From NCBI RefSeq assembly GCF_000024005.1, contig NC_013132.1, forward strand, positions 6,318,001-6,382,000: DNA of 64,000 nt. Direction: 5' to 3'. This stretch comes from Chitinophaga pinensis DSM 2588. Its GTDB lineage: Bacteria > Bacteroidota > Bacteroidia > Chitinophagales > Chitinophagaceae. The position numbers were made by a program, and so were the translations under genes. The number at the start of each line of letters is the position of its first letter. The stretch's first letter is position 1. The notes beneath the pieces were generated by a model. It made no database searches and had not been told where the DNA came from. It was given only the letters and a program-made list of their open reading frames with translations. Below are positions 7,791 through 16,804 of this stretch, piece by piece.

Positions 7791-9431
7791 ATGAAATCAT
7801 ACTGTTTGTCGCTGCTCATGCTCTGTCAGCTGGGCTGGCTACCCGGAATGGCCCAGAAAAAGAACGCTGTTTCTCCTGCTTTGGTAAAGATTGAAAGTGG
7901 CCGTATTCAGGGTGTCATTTCCCGTACCACCGGTATCAGAAGCTATAAGGGTATCCCTTATGCCCAGGCGCCCGTCGGCAATCTCCGCTGGAAAGCCCCT
8001 CAACCTGAGAAAACCTGGGATACGATCCTGAAGGCCGATCATTTTGGTCCCAGGGCGATGCAGGGCAATATTTTCGGTGATATGGGCTTCCGTTCAGATG
8101 GTATGAGCGAGGACTGTCTGTACCTGAACGTCTGGGCGCCGGCCAATCCTGGCAAACAGCAATTGCCGGTACTGGTTTATTTCTATGGTGGCGGCATGGT
8201 AGCCGGAGACGGTTCGGAAACCCGTTATGACGGGGAAAGCATGGCCAGAAAGGGAATTGTGTCCCTGACGGTCAACTACCGTTTGGGCGTATTTGGTCTG
8301 CTGGCCCATCCGGAACTGTCTAAGGAAGCGGCTTATCATACGTCGGGCAACTATACGCTGCTGGATCAGCAGGCAGCCCTGGCATGGGTAAAGAAGAATA
8401 TTGCGGCTTTTGGCGGTGATCCGAACCGGGTGACCATCGCCGGAGAATCAGCGGGCTCTATTTCAGTTTCCGCCTTGATGGCCTCTCCCCTGTCCAAAGG
8501 TCTGATGCATGGCGCTATCGGAGAAAGTGGTGCGATGATCAATCCCACGATGGCCCCTATCAGCAAAGAGGAAGCGGAACAGAACGGTGTGGCGATGGCC
8601 AATGTATTAGGTGCTTCCAGTCTGGAGGCATTAAGAGCGATCCCGGCAGAGGAATTACTTCGTAAAGCTTCCGGTCCCGGCGTACCGCATATGGCCTGTA
8701 ATGTGGATGGCTATGTATTGCCTAAAAAACCGGTGGATATTTATGCCGCCGGCGAGCAGGCACATATCCCCCTGCTGGTAGGCTGGAACTCCACAGAAGT
8801 GCCCTATAGGGCCTTATTGTGGAAAGATGACCCTACAACGGAGAATTATGTCAAAAAGATAACAGAACTCTATCCTAAGAACACGGACGAGGTATTACAG
8901 CTCTATCCGGGCGGAACAGAACAGCAGGTGATTGCCTCAGCCACAGACCTGGCCAGCGACCGCTTTATTGTGTACAGCACCTGGAAATGGGCAGATCTGC
9001 ATAAAATGACCCGGCAGCCTGTCTACCGTTATATCTTCTCGCATCCACGTCCGGATATGGTCCCTAAAATGGGTAATGCACAAGCCGGACTGGCAGGCGG
9101 CGTGATCAAAACCAGTGCTCCTCAGCCCAAACAGCCGGACCCGGTAAAAGGAGCTCCACATGCGGCTGAAATTGAATATGCTATGGGGAATCTTCAGTAC
9201 AATCAGGTGTATGCCTGGACAAAAGCCGATTATGCTGTTTCCAATACGATGCTGAACTACTTTGCCAACTTTGTGAAAACAGGTAATCCTAATGGCCCGG
9301 GACTACCGAAATGGGAGCAGGATGGTACGCAGAATTCACAATATATGAATATTGATGTACAGTCATCCATGAAGAAAGAGACTACAAAGGCGAGGTATAT
9401 TTTTCTCGATAAAATGTATAAGGAGAACTAA
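7791..9431 (+). CDS. Type-B carboxylesterase, secreted
   Basis: The 546-residue protein has a cleavable signal peptide (about residues 1-21, ending GMAQ) and the full alpha/beta-hydrolase signature of carboxylesterase type B: SYKGIPYAQAPVG, SEDCLYLNVWAP, FYGGGM (oxyanion hole) and FGGDPNRVTIAGESAGS with nucleophile Ser220. The catalytic His is probably in KGAPHAAEIEYAMG. It should hydrolyse ester bonds in the periplasm or outside the cell; the substrate is unknown. It is transcribed divergently from the GMC pair. The gene ends in an AT-rich inverted-repeat region rather than a clear terminator. Confidence 0.9.
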   Translation: MKSYCLSLLMLCQLGWLPGMAQKKNAVSPALVKIESGRIQGVISRTTGIRSYKGIPYAQAPVGNLRWKAPQPEKTWDTILKADHFGPRAMQGNIFGDMGFRSDGMSEDCLYLNVWAPANPGKQQLPVLVYFYGGGMVAGDGSETRYDGESMARKGIVSLTVNYRLGVFGLLAHPELSKEAAYHTSGNYTLLDQQAALAWVKKNIAAFGGDPNRVTIAGESAGSISVSALMASPLSKGLMHGAIGESGAMINPTMAPISKEEAEQNGVAMANVLGASSLEALRAIPAEELLRKASGPGVPHMACNVDGYVLPKKPVDIYAAGEQAHIPLLVGWNSTEVPYRALLWKDDPTTENYVKKITELYPKNTDEVLQLYPGGTEQQVIASATDLASDRFIVYSTWKWADLHKMTRQPVYRYIFSHPRPDMVPKMGNAQAGLAGGVIKTSAPQPKQPDPVKGAPHAAEIEYAMGNLQYNQVYAWTKADYAVSNTMLNYFANFVKTGNPNGPGLPKWEQDGTQNSQYMNIDVQSSMKKETTKARYIFLDKMYKEN

Positions 9432-9435
9432 CAAT

Positions 9436-9586
9436 ACAATTAGGAATTAGGAAATAGGAATTGAGCCATTATAGCCAATTAACTATTCAATTGTCCTTTA
9501 ATTCAAAAGCTCATAAATATGCTATTCGGCAGCGAACATTGTTCAGACTAACGAATTCCTAATTCCTAATTGACCATTCCTAATTA
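9436..9586. repeat. Inverted AATTAGG-type repeat pair
   Basis: A run of CAATTAGGAATTAGG type units at about 9437-9464 recurs in inverted orientation at about 9552-9585, with roughly 90 bases between. Such AT-rich 7-mer arrays are common between genes in Bacteroidota. They may mark a small non-coding repeat element. Confidence 0.6.
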
Positions 9587-9614
9587 GCGCATAACTGTCT
9601 CGACAGTTATGCGC
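9587..9614. terminator. 13-bp perfect hairpin, possible terminator
   Basis: GCGCATAACTGTC at 9587-9599 pairs perfectly with 9602-9614. No T-run follows on either strand, so it may be a rho-independent-like stop, an RNA-stabilising hairpin or part of the adjacent repeat element. Confidence 0.45.
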
Positions 9615-9658
9615 CATGGTCTGGTTGTTGCGTGTTGTTTTGTATAAAAACAATACTT

Positions 9659-9934
9659 ATGATGACCCGTCAAATCACCGTATCCTACAATGATCAGCAC
9701 TACATGTATGATGTAGCTTTTGAGCGGCAGGACAATGCGACTGTTTATCATATTAAACCGCATAAAAAATCTGCCGTCGCCTTTCCTGAACACTTCGATA
9801 TCATCAAATCGGATGACAGTGAACAACCGCAATACGATGTAAAGGCATTAAATGAGGAAGGAAAACAGATTGCCGATGTTTTATGGCAGCAGATCAGTTT
9901 ATTCCCTCCTCAGTTCAAGGGAGGCAAGGCGTAA
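9659..9934 (+). CDS. Small protein of unknown function
   Basis: The protein has 91 residues from ATG 9659, or 90 from the adjacent ATG 9662; upstream in-frame codons (from 9632) read like leader. It has no signal peptide or TM segment. Sequence alternates short beta-like strands (RQITVSYNDQHYMYDVAFE) with an acidic centre and an amphipathic end, ADVLWQQISLFPP. The layout resembles the 81-residue product at 41605 (beta start with a [HP]YM[YV] motif, final helix), so the two may be distant relatives. The stop at 9934 directly abuts the stop of the convergent reductase gene (9935). Confidence 0.55.
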   Translation: MMTRQITVSYNDQHYMYDVAFERQDNATVYHIKPHKKSAVAFPEHFDIIKSDDSEQPQYDVKALNEEGKQIADVLWQQISLFPPQFKGGKA

Positions 9935-10813
9935 CTATTTAAACAGAGACGCATAATCTGTTACGAACTGACTAAATGTACGGGCTTTCTCGCCTGTTAC
10001 ATCCTGCACGATATCTGTCACTGCAGCCGCTTCATTGAGCCGGTAATGCGCATAATCTTCCAACAAACCATCTGCCTGCCATTCGGGAAATCCGACACCC
10101 AGCAGTGCATTTTTCATATCCTCTTCCGGCACGTTAATGAAGTGTATCGGGTGCGCGAGTACCTGAGAGAAGGTGGTTGCCAGCTGCTGATGTGTCAATG
10201 ATTCGGGGCCGGTAAGGTCATAGACTTTATTTTCATGTCCGTCTGCCGTCAGCGCAACGGCTGCTACTGCTGCGATATCCCTTATATCGATGAGGGAGAT
10301 TCTTGCTTCACCGGCAGCAGCGAAAAATTTGTGCTCTGACCGGATTACTTCCTTAAAGCCTAATAGTCCCTGCATAAACAGATTAGGGCGCAGGAAGGTA
10401 TATGTCATACCGGCAGCTGTTATAGCAGCTTCAACAGCGGCATGATAACGCAGAAAGCGTACAGGTGAACTGACATCTGCCGCCCATTGGGACAACTTCA
10501 CAATATGTTTTACACCAGCTCTTTTGGCGGCATTAACAAAGCGGAGCTGTTGTTCTTCTGCATGTTCAGAAGAGTTAGTCAGCAGAAATGCCTTTTCTAT
10601 ACCTCTCAATGCCTTATCCAGCGAGACTTCATCATCAAAATTCCCCTGTACCAATGTAATACCGGGTAATACTTCCAGTTCCTTGGCGCGCTCTATGGAT
10701 CGTACCATTGCATTATAAGAGATCCCTTTTGCAGACAGTAAATTGATCAGTTCTTTACCGATGTTGCCCGTAGCCCCGGTAATAAGAATAGTAGCTGGTC
10801 CTTGTGTTGACAT
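9935..10813 (-). CDS. NmrA-like / SDR-family NAD(P)-binding protein
   Basis: The 292-residue protein begins with the nucleotide-binding motif ILITGATGNIGKELI (G13, G16, G19). It continues with VQGNFDD, FLLTNSSE and VKHIVKLSQWAAD, then LRPNLFMQ, all typical of atypical SDRs of the NmrA/QOR2 type. The classical YxxxK active site is absent, as in that subgroup, so it may be a quinone reductase-like enzyme or a redox sensor. The gene is monocistronic and divergent from the lipoprotein gene at 11036. Confidence 0.85.
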   Translation of the reverse strand: MSTQGPATILITGATGNIGKELINLLSAKGISYNAMVRSIERAKELEVLPGITLVQGNFDDEVSLDKALRGIEKAFLLTNSSEHAEEQQLRFVNAAKRAGVKHIVKLSQWAADVSSPVRFLRYHAAVEAAITAAGMTYTFLRPNLFMQGLLGFKEVIRSEHKFFAAAGEARISLIDIRDIAAVAAVALTADGHENKVYDLTGPESLTHQQLATTFSQVLAHPIHFINVPEEDMKNALLGVGFPEWQADGLLEDYAHYRLNEAAAVTDIVQDVTGEKARTFSQFVTDYASLFK

Positions 10814-11035
10814 GTTCTTTCATTTTTTTGTTTGACTAATTATATGTCAAAACTAAGACCAGCTGATTCCCTGGTATTGTAAGAAAACGAAAACGGCCTA
10901 TTTATCTGGTTGGAGGCGCTCATCTGCGGCCGTTAAAAAATTTTATACCCCCAGGCAACCTTTTTATTTCTACCCTCGTATTAAGTAATTGACACAAGTG
11001 CTCACAATTTGCTTATTTAAAATTTTCTAATCACC

Positions 11036-11914
11036 ATGCATTTATTCAAGAAATCAATGGTGGCAATGCTTTTAATTGCCACAGTGGCCACCTCATGCTC
11101 CGATGATGACAACGACGGAGTTACGCCAACGCCACCACAAGTTCCGCAGAAAACCGTGAAAGTCGCCAATAACACAACTTTCGGCGCTATTATGACTGAC
11201 AGCACAGGCAAAACTTTATACTTCTTTTCTAATGATGCACAGGGCACTCCTACCTGTAAAGATGGCTGTGCTGCTGTATGGCCTACCTTCTACGTAGAAG
11301 AATCTGCACTCACCGTTGATAGTTCCCTGAACAAGGCTGATTTCACGACTGTAACCCGTCCTGACGGTACTAAACAAACCGCATACAAAGGATGGCCTTT
11401 ATACTACTATGCGCAGGATGCTGCAGCAGAAGAAGTGAAAGGTGATAACGTAGGTGCTATCTGGTTTGTAGCAAAACCTGATTACTCTGTAATGGTGGCT
11501 AATTTCCAGTTGCACGGCAACGATGGTAAAGATTATGTACTGAACAACACAGGCGCGATTGCAGCAGGTACTGGTGCATCCAAATACCTGGTGGATGATC
11601 ATGGTCTGACACTGTACAAATTTGCCAACGACAAAGCTGGTACTAACAACTTCACCAACAACGATGATACGCACAATGCTATCTGGCCTATCTACGAAGT
11701 ATCAGAAGTGAAAAATGTACCTACCGGTTTTACCAAAACAGATTTTGCGATCATTACCGTATTGGGTAAAAAACAGATCACTTATAAAGGATGGCCTATG
11801 TACTACTTTGGCCAGGACGCTAAAGTAAGAGGCGCCAACAAAGGTGTGAGTGTTCCTACTCCAAATGTATGGCCTGTTCTTTACACAACTACAGCTGCCG
11901 CTCCTCAACCGTAA
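11036..11914 (+). CDS. COG4315-type lipoprotein with secreted repeats (Lipoprotein_15-like)
   Basis: The 292-residue protein has a lipoprotein signal ending VATSC, with Cys at about 21. The following SDDDNDG acidic stretch resembles the lipoprotein export signal that sends Bacteroidota lipoproteins to the cell surface. The mature part has two copies of a unit of about 110 residues: GKTLYFFSNDAQGTPTCKDG then AVWPTF and YKGWPLYYYAQD; and GLTLYKFANDKAG then AIWPIY and YKGWPMYYFGQD. This is the secreted repeat of unknown function known from COG4315 lipoproteins. Function is unresolved. A hairpin terminator follows at 11979. Confidence 0.85.
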   Translation: MHLFKKSMVAMLLIATVATSCSDDDNDGVTPTPPQVPQKTVKVANNTTFGAIMTDSTGKTLYFFSNDAQGTPTCKDGCAAVWPTFYVEESALTVDSSLNKADFTTVTRPDGTKQTAYKGWPLYYYAQDAAAEEVKGDNVGAIWFVAKPDYSVMVANFQLHGNDGKDYVLNNTGAIAAGTGASKYLVDDHGLTLYKFANDKAGTNNFTNNDDTHNAIWPIYEVSEVKNVPTGFTKTDFAIITVLGKKQITYKGWPMYYFGQDAKVRGANKGVSVPTPNVWPVLYTTTAAAPQP

Positions 11915-11978
11915 CTGCATAACTATATAATACTGCCGTACTTGTGTAAAGCCCGGCAGCATTGTAAATAAGCAGATT

Positions 11979-12020
11979 GCCCGGCCCGGTTTCGCACCGG
12001 GTTGGGCTATCGGTTTTTCT
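11979..12020 (+). terminator. Intrinsic terminator after the COG4315 lipoprotein
   Basis: GCCCGGCCCGGT (11979-11990) pairs with 11996-12007, with two G-U pairs, and is followed within ten bases by a T-run. The position 65 bases after the stop fits transcription end. Confidence 0.7.
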
Positions 12021-12023
12021 TGC

Positions 12024-12031
12024 TATTTTCG
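12024..12031 (+). promoter_or_regulatory. Possible -7 element TATTTTCG
   Basis: TATTTTCG is one base off TAnnTTTG and lies 22 bases before ATG 12053, just past the upstream terminator. No -33 partner is evident. Confidence 0.3.
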
Positions 12032-12052
12032 CCCCAAATAAAACCTATACCC

Positions 12053-12925
12053 ATGAAACATCAGGTACTATCATTATGCCTGTTAATGTCGGTCTATGCC
12101 GGTTATTCCCAAACGACCCTTTCTTTCAGACCAGATTCCTGCAACGGTAAAGACGCCACTGTATTTGTAAAAACCAATCTTCCTCAATGGTCAGAAAAAA
12201 ATTTCGGCCATCGAGATGAAATATCTGCATCTGGATGGACATATGGCGGACAAGGAGGACAAGACGGTTATTCACGTTCTTTTATCGATTTCGTCGATCT
12301 GAAAAAAATACCCAGAGGTATGGCCATCTACAGCGCTACCCTGTACCTCTATGGAAAGACCAGCAGCATCTTTATCGAACAGGGTAACGTTAGTCCGAAT
12401 GCCTGCTTTATTGATCGCGTGACCAGCCCATGGGAAGAAAATACTGTCAACTGGAATAATAAGCCGTCTATCAGCTTTGCAAATGAATCTATTATTCGGG
12501 ACTCCAAAACCGCCACCTGGCGTTACGATGTAGCGGTGGATGTGACAGATATGGTGCAGGATATGATCAATCTTCCGGCGGACAGCAGCTATGGTTTCTG
12601 TATCCGTTTGCAGCAGGAGGCTTATTACCGCAATCTCCTGTTTGCCTCCAGCGAATATGCAGAAGAAGCATTACGTCCTCAGTTAAAACTGGTATTCCCG
12701 TCTTGCGGACCATCACCATTCACAGTGACCATCCCGGATACACCGGAAGTAATTCATCCAAATAATGAAATGAAGATGATGGAAACAGCTCCAGCTGGTA
12801 TGGGCGCAGGTACCAAAGGTGCCATATATGCCGCGCCTATGGAAACGGTGAAGGAACAGCCTGTACAGGCGGATAAAAAAGCTGCACCAAAGCCTGTTAA
12901 GGTGAAGCAGCAAAAGACCAACTAA
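12053..12925 (+). CDS. DNRLRE-domain secreted protein
   Basis: The protein has 290 residues from ATG 12053. The frame extends to 12002, but the signal peptide begins at MKHQVLSLCLLMSVYAGYSQ. The core (about residues 20-225) matches the DNRLRE/CBM96-like fold: KDATVFVKTN, a DGYSRSFIDFVDLKKIP stretch, ATLYLYGK, then WEENTVNWNNKPS, VDVTDMVQDM and the closing RPQLKLVF. DNRLRE modules are beta-sandwich domains found in cell-wall and carbohydrate-associated proteins. The C-terminal 55 residues are Lys/Pro/Met-rich and probably disordered. The gene stands alone between two terminators. Confidence 0.8.
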   Translation: MKHQVLSLCLLMSVYAGYSQTTLSFRPDSCNGKDATVFVKTNLPQWSEKNFGHRDEISASGWTYGGQGGQDGYSRSFIDFVDLKKIPRGMAIYSATLYLYGKTSSIFIEQGNVSPNACFIDRVTSPWEENTVNWNNKPSISFANESIIRDSKTATWRYDVAVDVTDMVQDMINLPADSSYGFCIRLQQEAYYRNLLFASSEYAEEALRPQLKLVFPSCGPSPFTVTIPDTPEVIHPNNEMKMMETAPAGMGAGTKGAIYAAPMETVKEQPVQADKKAAPKPVKVKQQKTN

Positions 12926-12952
12926 TTGATTTACAAAATAACAAAAACAATG

Positions 12953-12989
12953 AGGGTACGATGGTCATGAACAGACATCGTACCCTTTT
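12953..12989 (+). terminator. Intrinsic terminator
   Basis: AGGGTACGATG (12953-12963) pairs perfectly with 12976-12986 and is followed by TTTT. It lies 28 bases after the DNRLRE gene and ahead of the convergent MFS gene. Confidence 0.85.
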
Positions 12990-13049
12990 CCATTGATTGT
13001 TGATTGGTTGAATTAAACGACGTTTAGATTTGTTTCACCTTCACCGGAC

Positions 13050-14423
13050 CTACGCTACACCATAAGTTGACACCAATTGTTCCGCAGCTGTCTTTTCTCT
13101 ATCCTTCACATACATTACCGCTATCGCAGCAATGATCATAAATGCGCCGCCCATCACGAGTGCGAAAACAGCTTCTCCCTGGAACAGGTGCTTTACGATC
13201 AGTCCTCCGAAGATGCCATTGACAATCTGCGGGAAGGTGATGAAGAAATTAAAGATACCCATGTATACACCCGTTTTGTGAGACGGTATTACCCCGGACA
13301 ATATCGCGTATGGTGTTGACAGGATACTACCCCATGCCATACCAATACCGATCATTGGCCAGATCAGCAGATCAGGGTTCTGTATAAAATAAAATGAAAT
13401 GAGTGATAATCCACCTGCTGTCAGGGAAATAGCATGTGCGGCCCTGCGGGAAGTTTTGCGGGCAATAGCCGGTAGTACCAGCGCATATACTGCTGACACC
13501 GCACTGTAGATACTGAACAGGAAACCCACCTTATTGCCGGCATCAGCAAAAAGTGCAGACGAAGTATCGCCGGGCATTACTTTATAAATGTGGTGCGCGA
13601 CTGCTGGTGTAGTAAATACCCACATAGAGAATAAGGCGAACCAGGAGCAGAATTGTACCAGTCCCAGTTGTTTCATTGCCGAAGGCATATTGGAAAAATC
13701 CTTGAGGATCGTTTTCAATCCGCCGCCATGCTGCTCTGCAGCCTGTCCAGGATTGAATTTTGCAAACTCCTCCGGAGAATATTCTGATGATGTAAATATC
13801 GACCAGAGAATCGTAGTAAGCAATACAAGCGCGCCTACATAAAAGGAATAGATCACATTATCAGGTACTACACCCGGCGCCGCTGTTTTGGATACGCCCA
13901 TGTATTCTGCCAGCAGATACGGCAAAGAGGAACCCAGTACGGCCCCTGCCCCTATCAGAAAGGTCTGGGCAGAGAATCCCTGGCTCCGCTGCTCATCCGG
14001 CAGGTTATCCGCCACCAGTGCCCGGAAAGGTTCCATGGCCACGTTGATAGAAGCATCCATCAATGTCAGCATACCCGCCCCTATCAATACCGGCGGCAGC
14101 ATAGCTGCCAGTAATGAGGAATTAGGCAGTAACATCAGCGCCAGTGCCGTAGCGATAGCACCTACAAGAAAGTAAGGTCTGCGACGTCCCAGTTTATTCC
14201 AGGTGCGGTCGCTATAGTGGCCGATAATAGGCTGTACGATCATACCGGTCAGCGGAGCTGCCAGCCAGAAAAGGGACAGGTGCTCTACTTCCGCTCCATA
14301 GGTTTGCAAAATACGGGAGGCATTTCCATTTTGTAAAGCAAAACCAAACTGGATACCGAAAAAGCCCATGCTCATGTTCCATATGCGCGCAGCGGACAAC
14401 CGCGGCTTAGCCATTCCTTTCAT
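13050..14423 (-). CDS. MFS sugar transporter, SLC45-like, last gene of the malto operon
   Basis: The 457-residue protein has about 12 TM segments. The loop between TM2 and TM3 reads HYSDRTWNKLGRRRPYFLVGA, the RxGRRRP signature of the SLC45/GPH-like sugar transporters, and the start has MGFFGIQFGFALQNGN. It should carry a disaccharide, most likely maltose, across the inner membrane. It lies 12 bases downstream of the GH65 phosphorylase gene, so it delivers substrate to that enzyme. Substrate is inferred from context. Confidence 0.85.
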   Translation of the reverse strand: MKGMAKPRLSAARIWNMSMGFFGIQFGFALQNGNASRILQTYGAEVEHLSLFWLAAPLTGMIVQPIIGHYSDRTWNKLGRRRPYFLVGAIATALALMLLPNSSLLAAMLPPVLIGAGMLTLMDASINVAMEPFRALVADNLPDEQRSQGFSAQTFLIGAGAVLGSSLPYLLAEYMGVSKTAAPGVVPDNVIYSFYVGALVLLTTILWSIFTSSEYSPEEFAKFNPGQAAEQHGGGLKTILKDFSNMPSAMKQLGLVQFCSWFALFSMWVFTTPAVAHHIYKVMPGDTSSALFADAGNKVGFLFSIYSAVSAVYALVLPAIARKTSRRAAHAISLTAGGLSLISFYFIQNPDLLIWPMIGIGMAWGSILSTPYAILSGVIPSHKTGVYMGIFNFFITFPQIVNGIFGGLIVKHLFQGEAVFALVMGGAFMIIAAIAVMYVKDREKTAAEQLVSTYGVA

Positions 14424-14435
14424 GGGATAAATATT

Positions 14436-16760
14436 TTAATTAACTAAATTTCCTTGCTTAGCCGTTACTGTTGCACCAGCTGGTACTTCCACCGCTTCTC
14501 CGTAGATGTACACGGTGATGTCATTCACAGCATCATTTTCAATGGTCACATCCTGTTTGCTCACTTTCACCTTCAGTATTCTTCCGCGGAAACGGATGCT
14601 GAACGCAAATGATTGCCACTTACCTGGCAGGAATGGTGTGAACTGCAACTGTCCATCTCTTACACGCATACCGGCAAAACCTTCTACCACACTCATCCAG
14701 GTACCTGCCATGGAAGTAATATGCAGCCCATCTTCTGTATCGTTGTTATAATCGTCCAGGTCCAGACGGGAAGTGCGCAGATAGAACTCATGCGCTCTTT
14801 TTTCGTCACCCAGTTTCGCAGCCAGAATCGCATGTACACAGGGAGACAGGGAGCTTTCGTGAACAGTGCGCGGTTCGTAGAAATCAAAGTTACGACGCAG
14901 TGTATCGATATCGTACCTGTCTTCCAGGAAATATAATCCCTGCAAAACGTCTGCCTGTTTTATAAAGCAGGAACGCAGAATACGATCCCAGCTCCATTTC
15001 TGATTCAGCGGACGCTGTGCAGGATCCAGGTCTTTTACCAGGATCTGCTCTTTGTCAAGATAACCATCCTGTTGCAGGAACACGCCCAACTGTTCATCAA
15101 CCGGATAATACATATTATCAATCACATGCTGCCATTTTTCCAGTTCTTTACCGGCGTCAAAAAAGGTCGTTTTAATAATAGCGTCATATCTGTTAGCAGC
15201 CGTCTCTTTTACGTACTGTAATGCTTCTGTTGCGTACTGCAGACACCAGGTTGCCATGGTGCTGGTATACCAGTTATTATTGACATTGTTCTCGTATTCA
15301 TTCGGTCCGGTCACCCCCAGCATTACGTACTGGCCGCGTGCTTCGCTCCAGTTAACACGCTGTGCCCAGAAGCGGGCTATACCGATCAGTACTTCCGTAC
15401 CATATTCCGCCAGATAAGCTGTATCGCCGGTATAACGAATGTAATTGAAAATAGCAAAAGCGATCGCTGCGTTACGGTGAATTTCTTCAAAAGTGATCTC
15501 CCATTCGTTGTGACACTCTTCTCCGTTCATGGTCACCATCGGATATAGTGCTGCGCCGTTATTAAAGCCTAATTTGGCCGCATTTTCGATGGCTTTGCCC
15601 AACTGCTTATAACGATAGATCAGCAGATTACGGGCCACCTGTGGGTCCGCAGTTGCGAGATAAAACGGTATGCAATAGGCTTCCGTATCCCAGTAAGTTG
15701 AACCGCCATATTTTTCACCGGTAAAACCTTTCGGTCCGATATTCAGACGGGCGTCTTCACCTGTGTAAGTCTGGTTCAGCTGGAAGATATTAAAACGGAT
15801 GCCCTGCTGTGCAGCCGGATCGCCTTCAATGATGATATCGCTTTCTTTCCATTTCATCGCCCAGGCAGCCGCCTGTTCTTTCAGCATGGCATCAAAGCCT
15901 TTTGCCGCTGCTTTACCAACCGAGATTTCACAATTATTGGCTAATGCGGCTACTGCATGATTTTCAGAAGAAAGATTTGCGGCGTATTTGTAAATAACTG
16001 TCTCCTGCTGACTTTTCACCTTCACGGTCGTCACCACACCTACGTACTTTTCTTTCTGTACCGGCGTTACGTGCATTACTACCGGCTTCGCATCCTGGTA
16101 TATATTGAACTGCATACCGGTACATACCTGGAAACCGGTTTTTTTTGTCTTCAGTGTGATATACGCACTTGTATGCTGGATACTGGCGCCTGTTTCTTCC
16201 CAGAATTTCTCATCATAGTTAGCATCCTGGTTTTTGATATCGCCATCGATATAGGCTGTTACCTGCACATTACCCTCAAAGTTCAGGGGGGTGATACTAT
16301 ACCGGATCGCACCCGTTTCATCATCCACAATACTACAGAAACGCGTAGCAGTTACTTTTACCTGTTTGCCGCTTTCCAGCGTTGCTGTAAAGGAACGTTG
16401 CAGGTACCCTTCCTGCATGTTCAGTACACGACTGAAATCAGTTACCCGGGCTTTATGCAGATCCAGTTCTTCCTCCTCAATACGGATGCCGATACCTATC
16501 CAGTTGGCCGCGTTCAATACTTTGGCAAAATACTCCGGGTAACCATTCTTCCACCAACCTACCCGGGTCTTATCGGGATAATAGACACCGGCCACATAAT
16601 TGCCCTGTAAGGTTTCGCCGGAATAGGTTTCTTCAAAGTTGGCGCGCTGGCCCATACGACCATTTCCCAGACTGAATATGCTTTCAGATATTTTATTGTA
16701 ATGTGGTACAAAACCTTCTTCGATGATGTTCCACCCGTCTACTTTTATGTATTGCTTCAT
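14436..16760 (-). CDS. GH65 glycoside phosphorylase, probable maltose phosphorylase
   Basis: The 774-residue length fits bacterial maltose phosphorylases. Visible motifs are GNGRMGQRANFEE near the N-terminus, YGGSTYWDTEAYCIPFY in the (alpha/alpha)6 barrel and LGVTGPNEYENNVNNNWYTS, whose Glu488 is the expected general acid. A late DGLHITSMAGTWM contributes to phosphate binding. The reaction is maltose plus phosphate to glucose plus beta-glucose-1-phosphate, inverting. The beta-phosphoglucomutase gene just upstream in the operon handles that product, which supports maltose phosphorylase over a hydrolase. Trehalose or kojibiose specificity cannot be excluded from sequence. There is no signal peptide, so the enzyme is cytoplasmic. 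Confidence 0.85.
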   Translation of the reverse strand: MKQYIKVDGWNIIEEGFVPHYNKISESIFSLGNGRMGQRANFEETYSGETLQGNYVAGVYYPDKTRVGWWKNGYPEYFAKVLNAANWIGIGIRIEEEELDLHKARVTDFSRVLNMQEGYLQRSFTATLESGKQVKVTATRFCSIVDDETGAIRYSITPLNFEGNVQVTAYIDGDIKNQDANYDEKFWEETGASIQHTSAYITLKTKKTGFQVCTGMQFNIYQDAKPVVMHVTPVQKEKYVGVVTTVKVKSQQETVIYKYAANLSSENHAVAALANNCEISVGKAAAKGFDAMLKEQAAAWAMKWKESDIIIEGDPAAQQGIRFNIFQLNQTYTGEDARLNIGPKGFTGEKYGGSTYWDTEAYCIPFYLATADPQVARNLLIYRYKQLGKAIENAAKLGFNNGAALYPMVTMNGEECHNEWEITFEEIHRNAAIAFAIFNYIRYTGDTAYLAEYGTEVLIGIARFWAQRVNWSEARGQYVMLGVTGPNEYENNVNNNWYTSTMATWCLQYATEALQYVKETAANRYDAIIKTTFFDAGKELEKWQHVIDNMYYPVDEQLGVFLQQDGYLDKEQILVKDLDPAQRPLNQKWSWDRILRSCFIKQADVLQGLYFLEDRYDIDTLRRNFDFYEPRTVHESSLSPCVHAILAAKLGDEKRAHEFYLRTSRLDLDDYNNDTEDGLHITSMAGTWMSVVEGFAGMRVRDGQLQFTPFLPGKWQSFAFSIRFRGRILKVKVSKQDVTIENDAVNDITVYIYGEAVEVPAGATVTAKQGNLVN

Positions 16761-16804
16761 GACTCTCCTGAATGGTACCTTTTGCTAAATGCAATCGGCA
16801 TTGT

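Noticed and set aside
15957..16610. 217-codon plus-strand frame inside the GH65 gene
   Set aside because: Antisense to conserved GH65 sequence; hydrophobic residues result from reverse reading.
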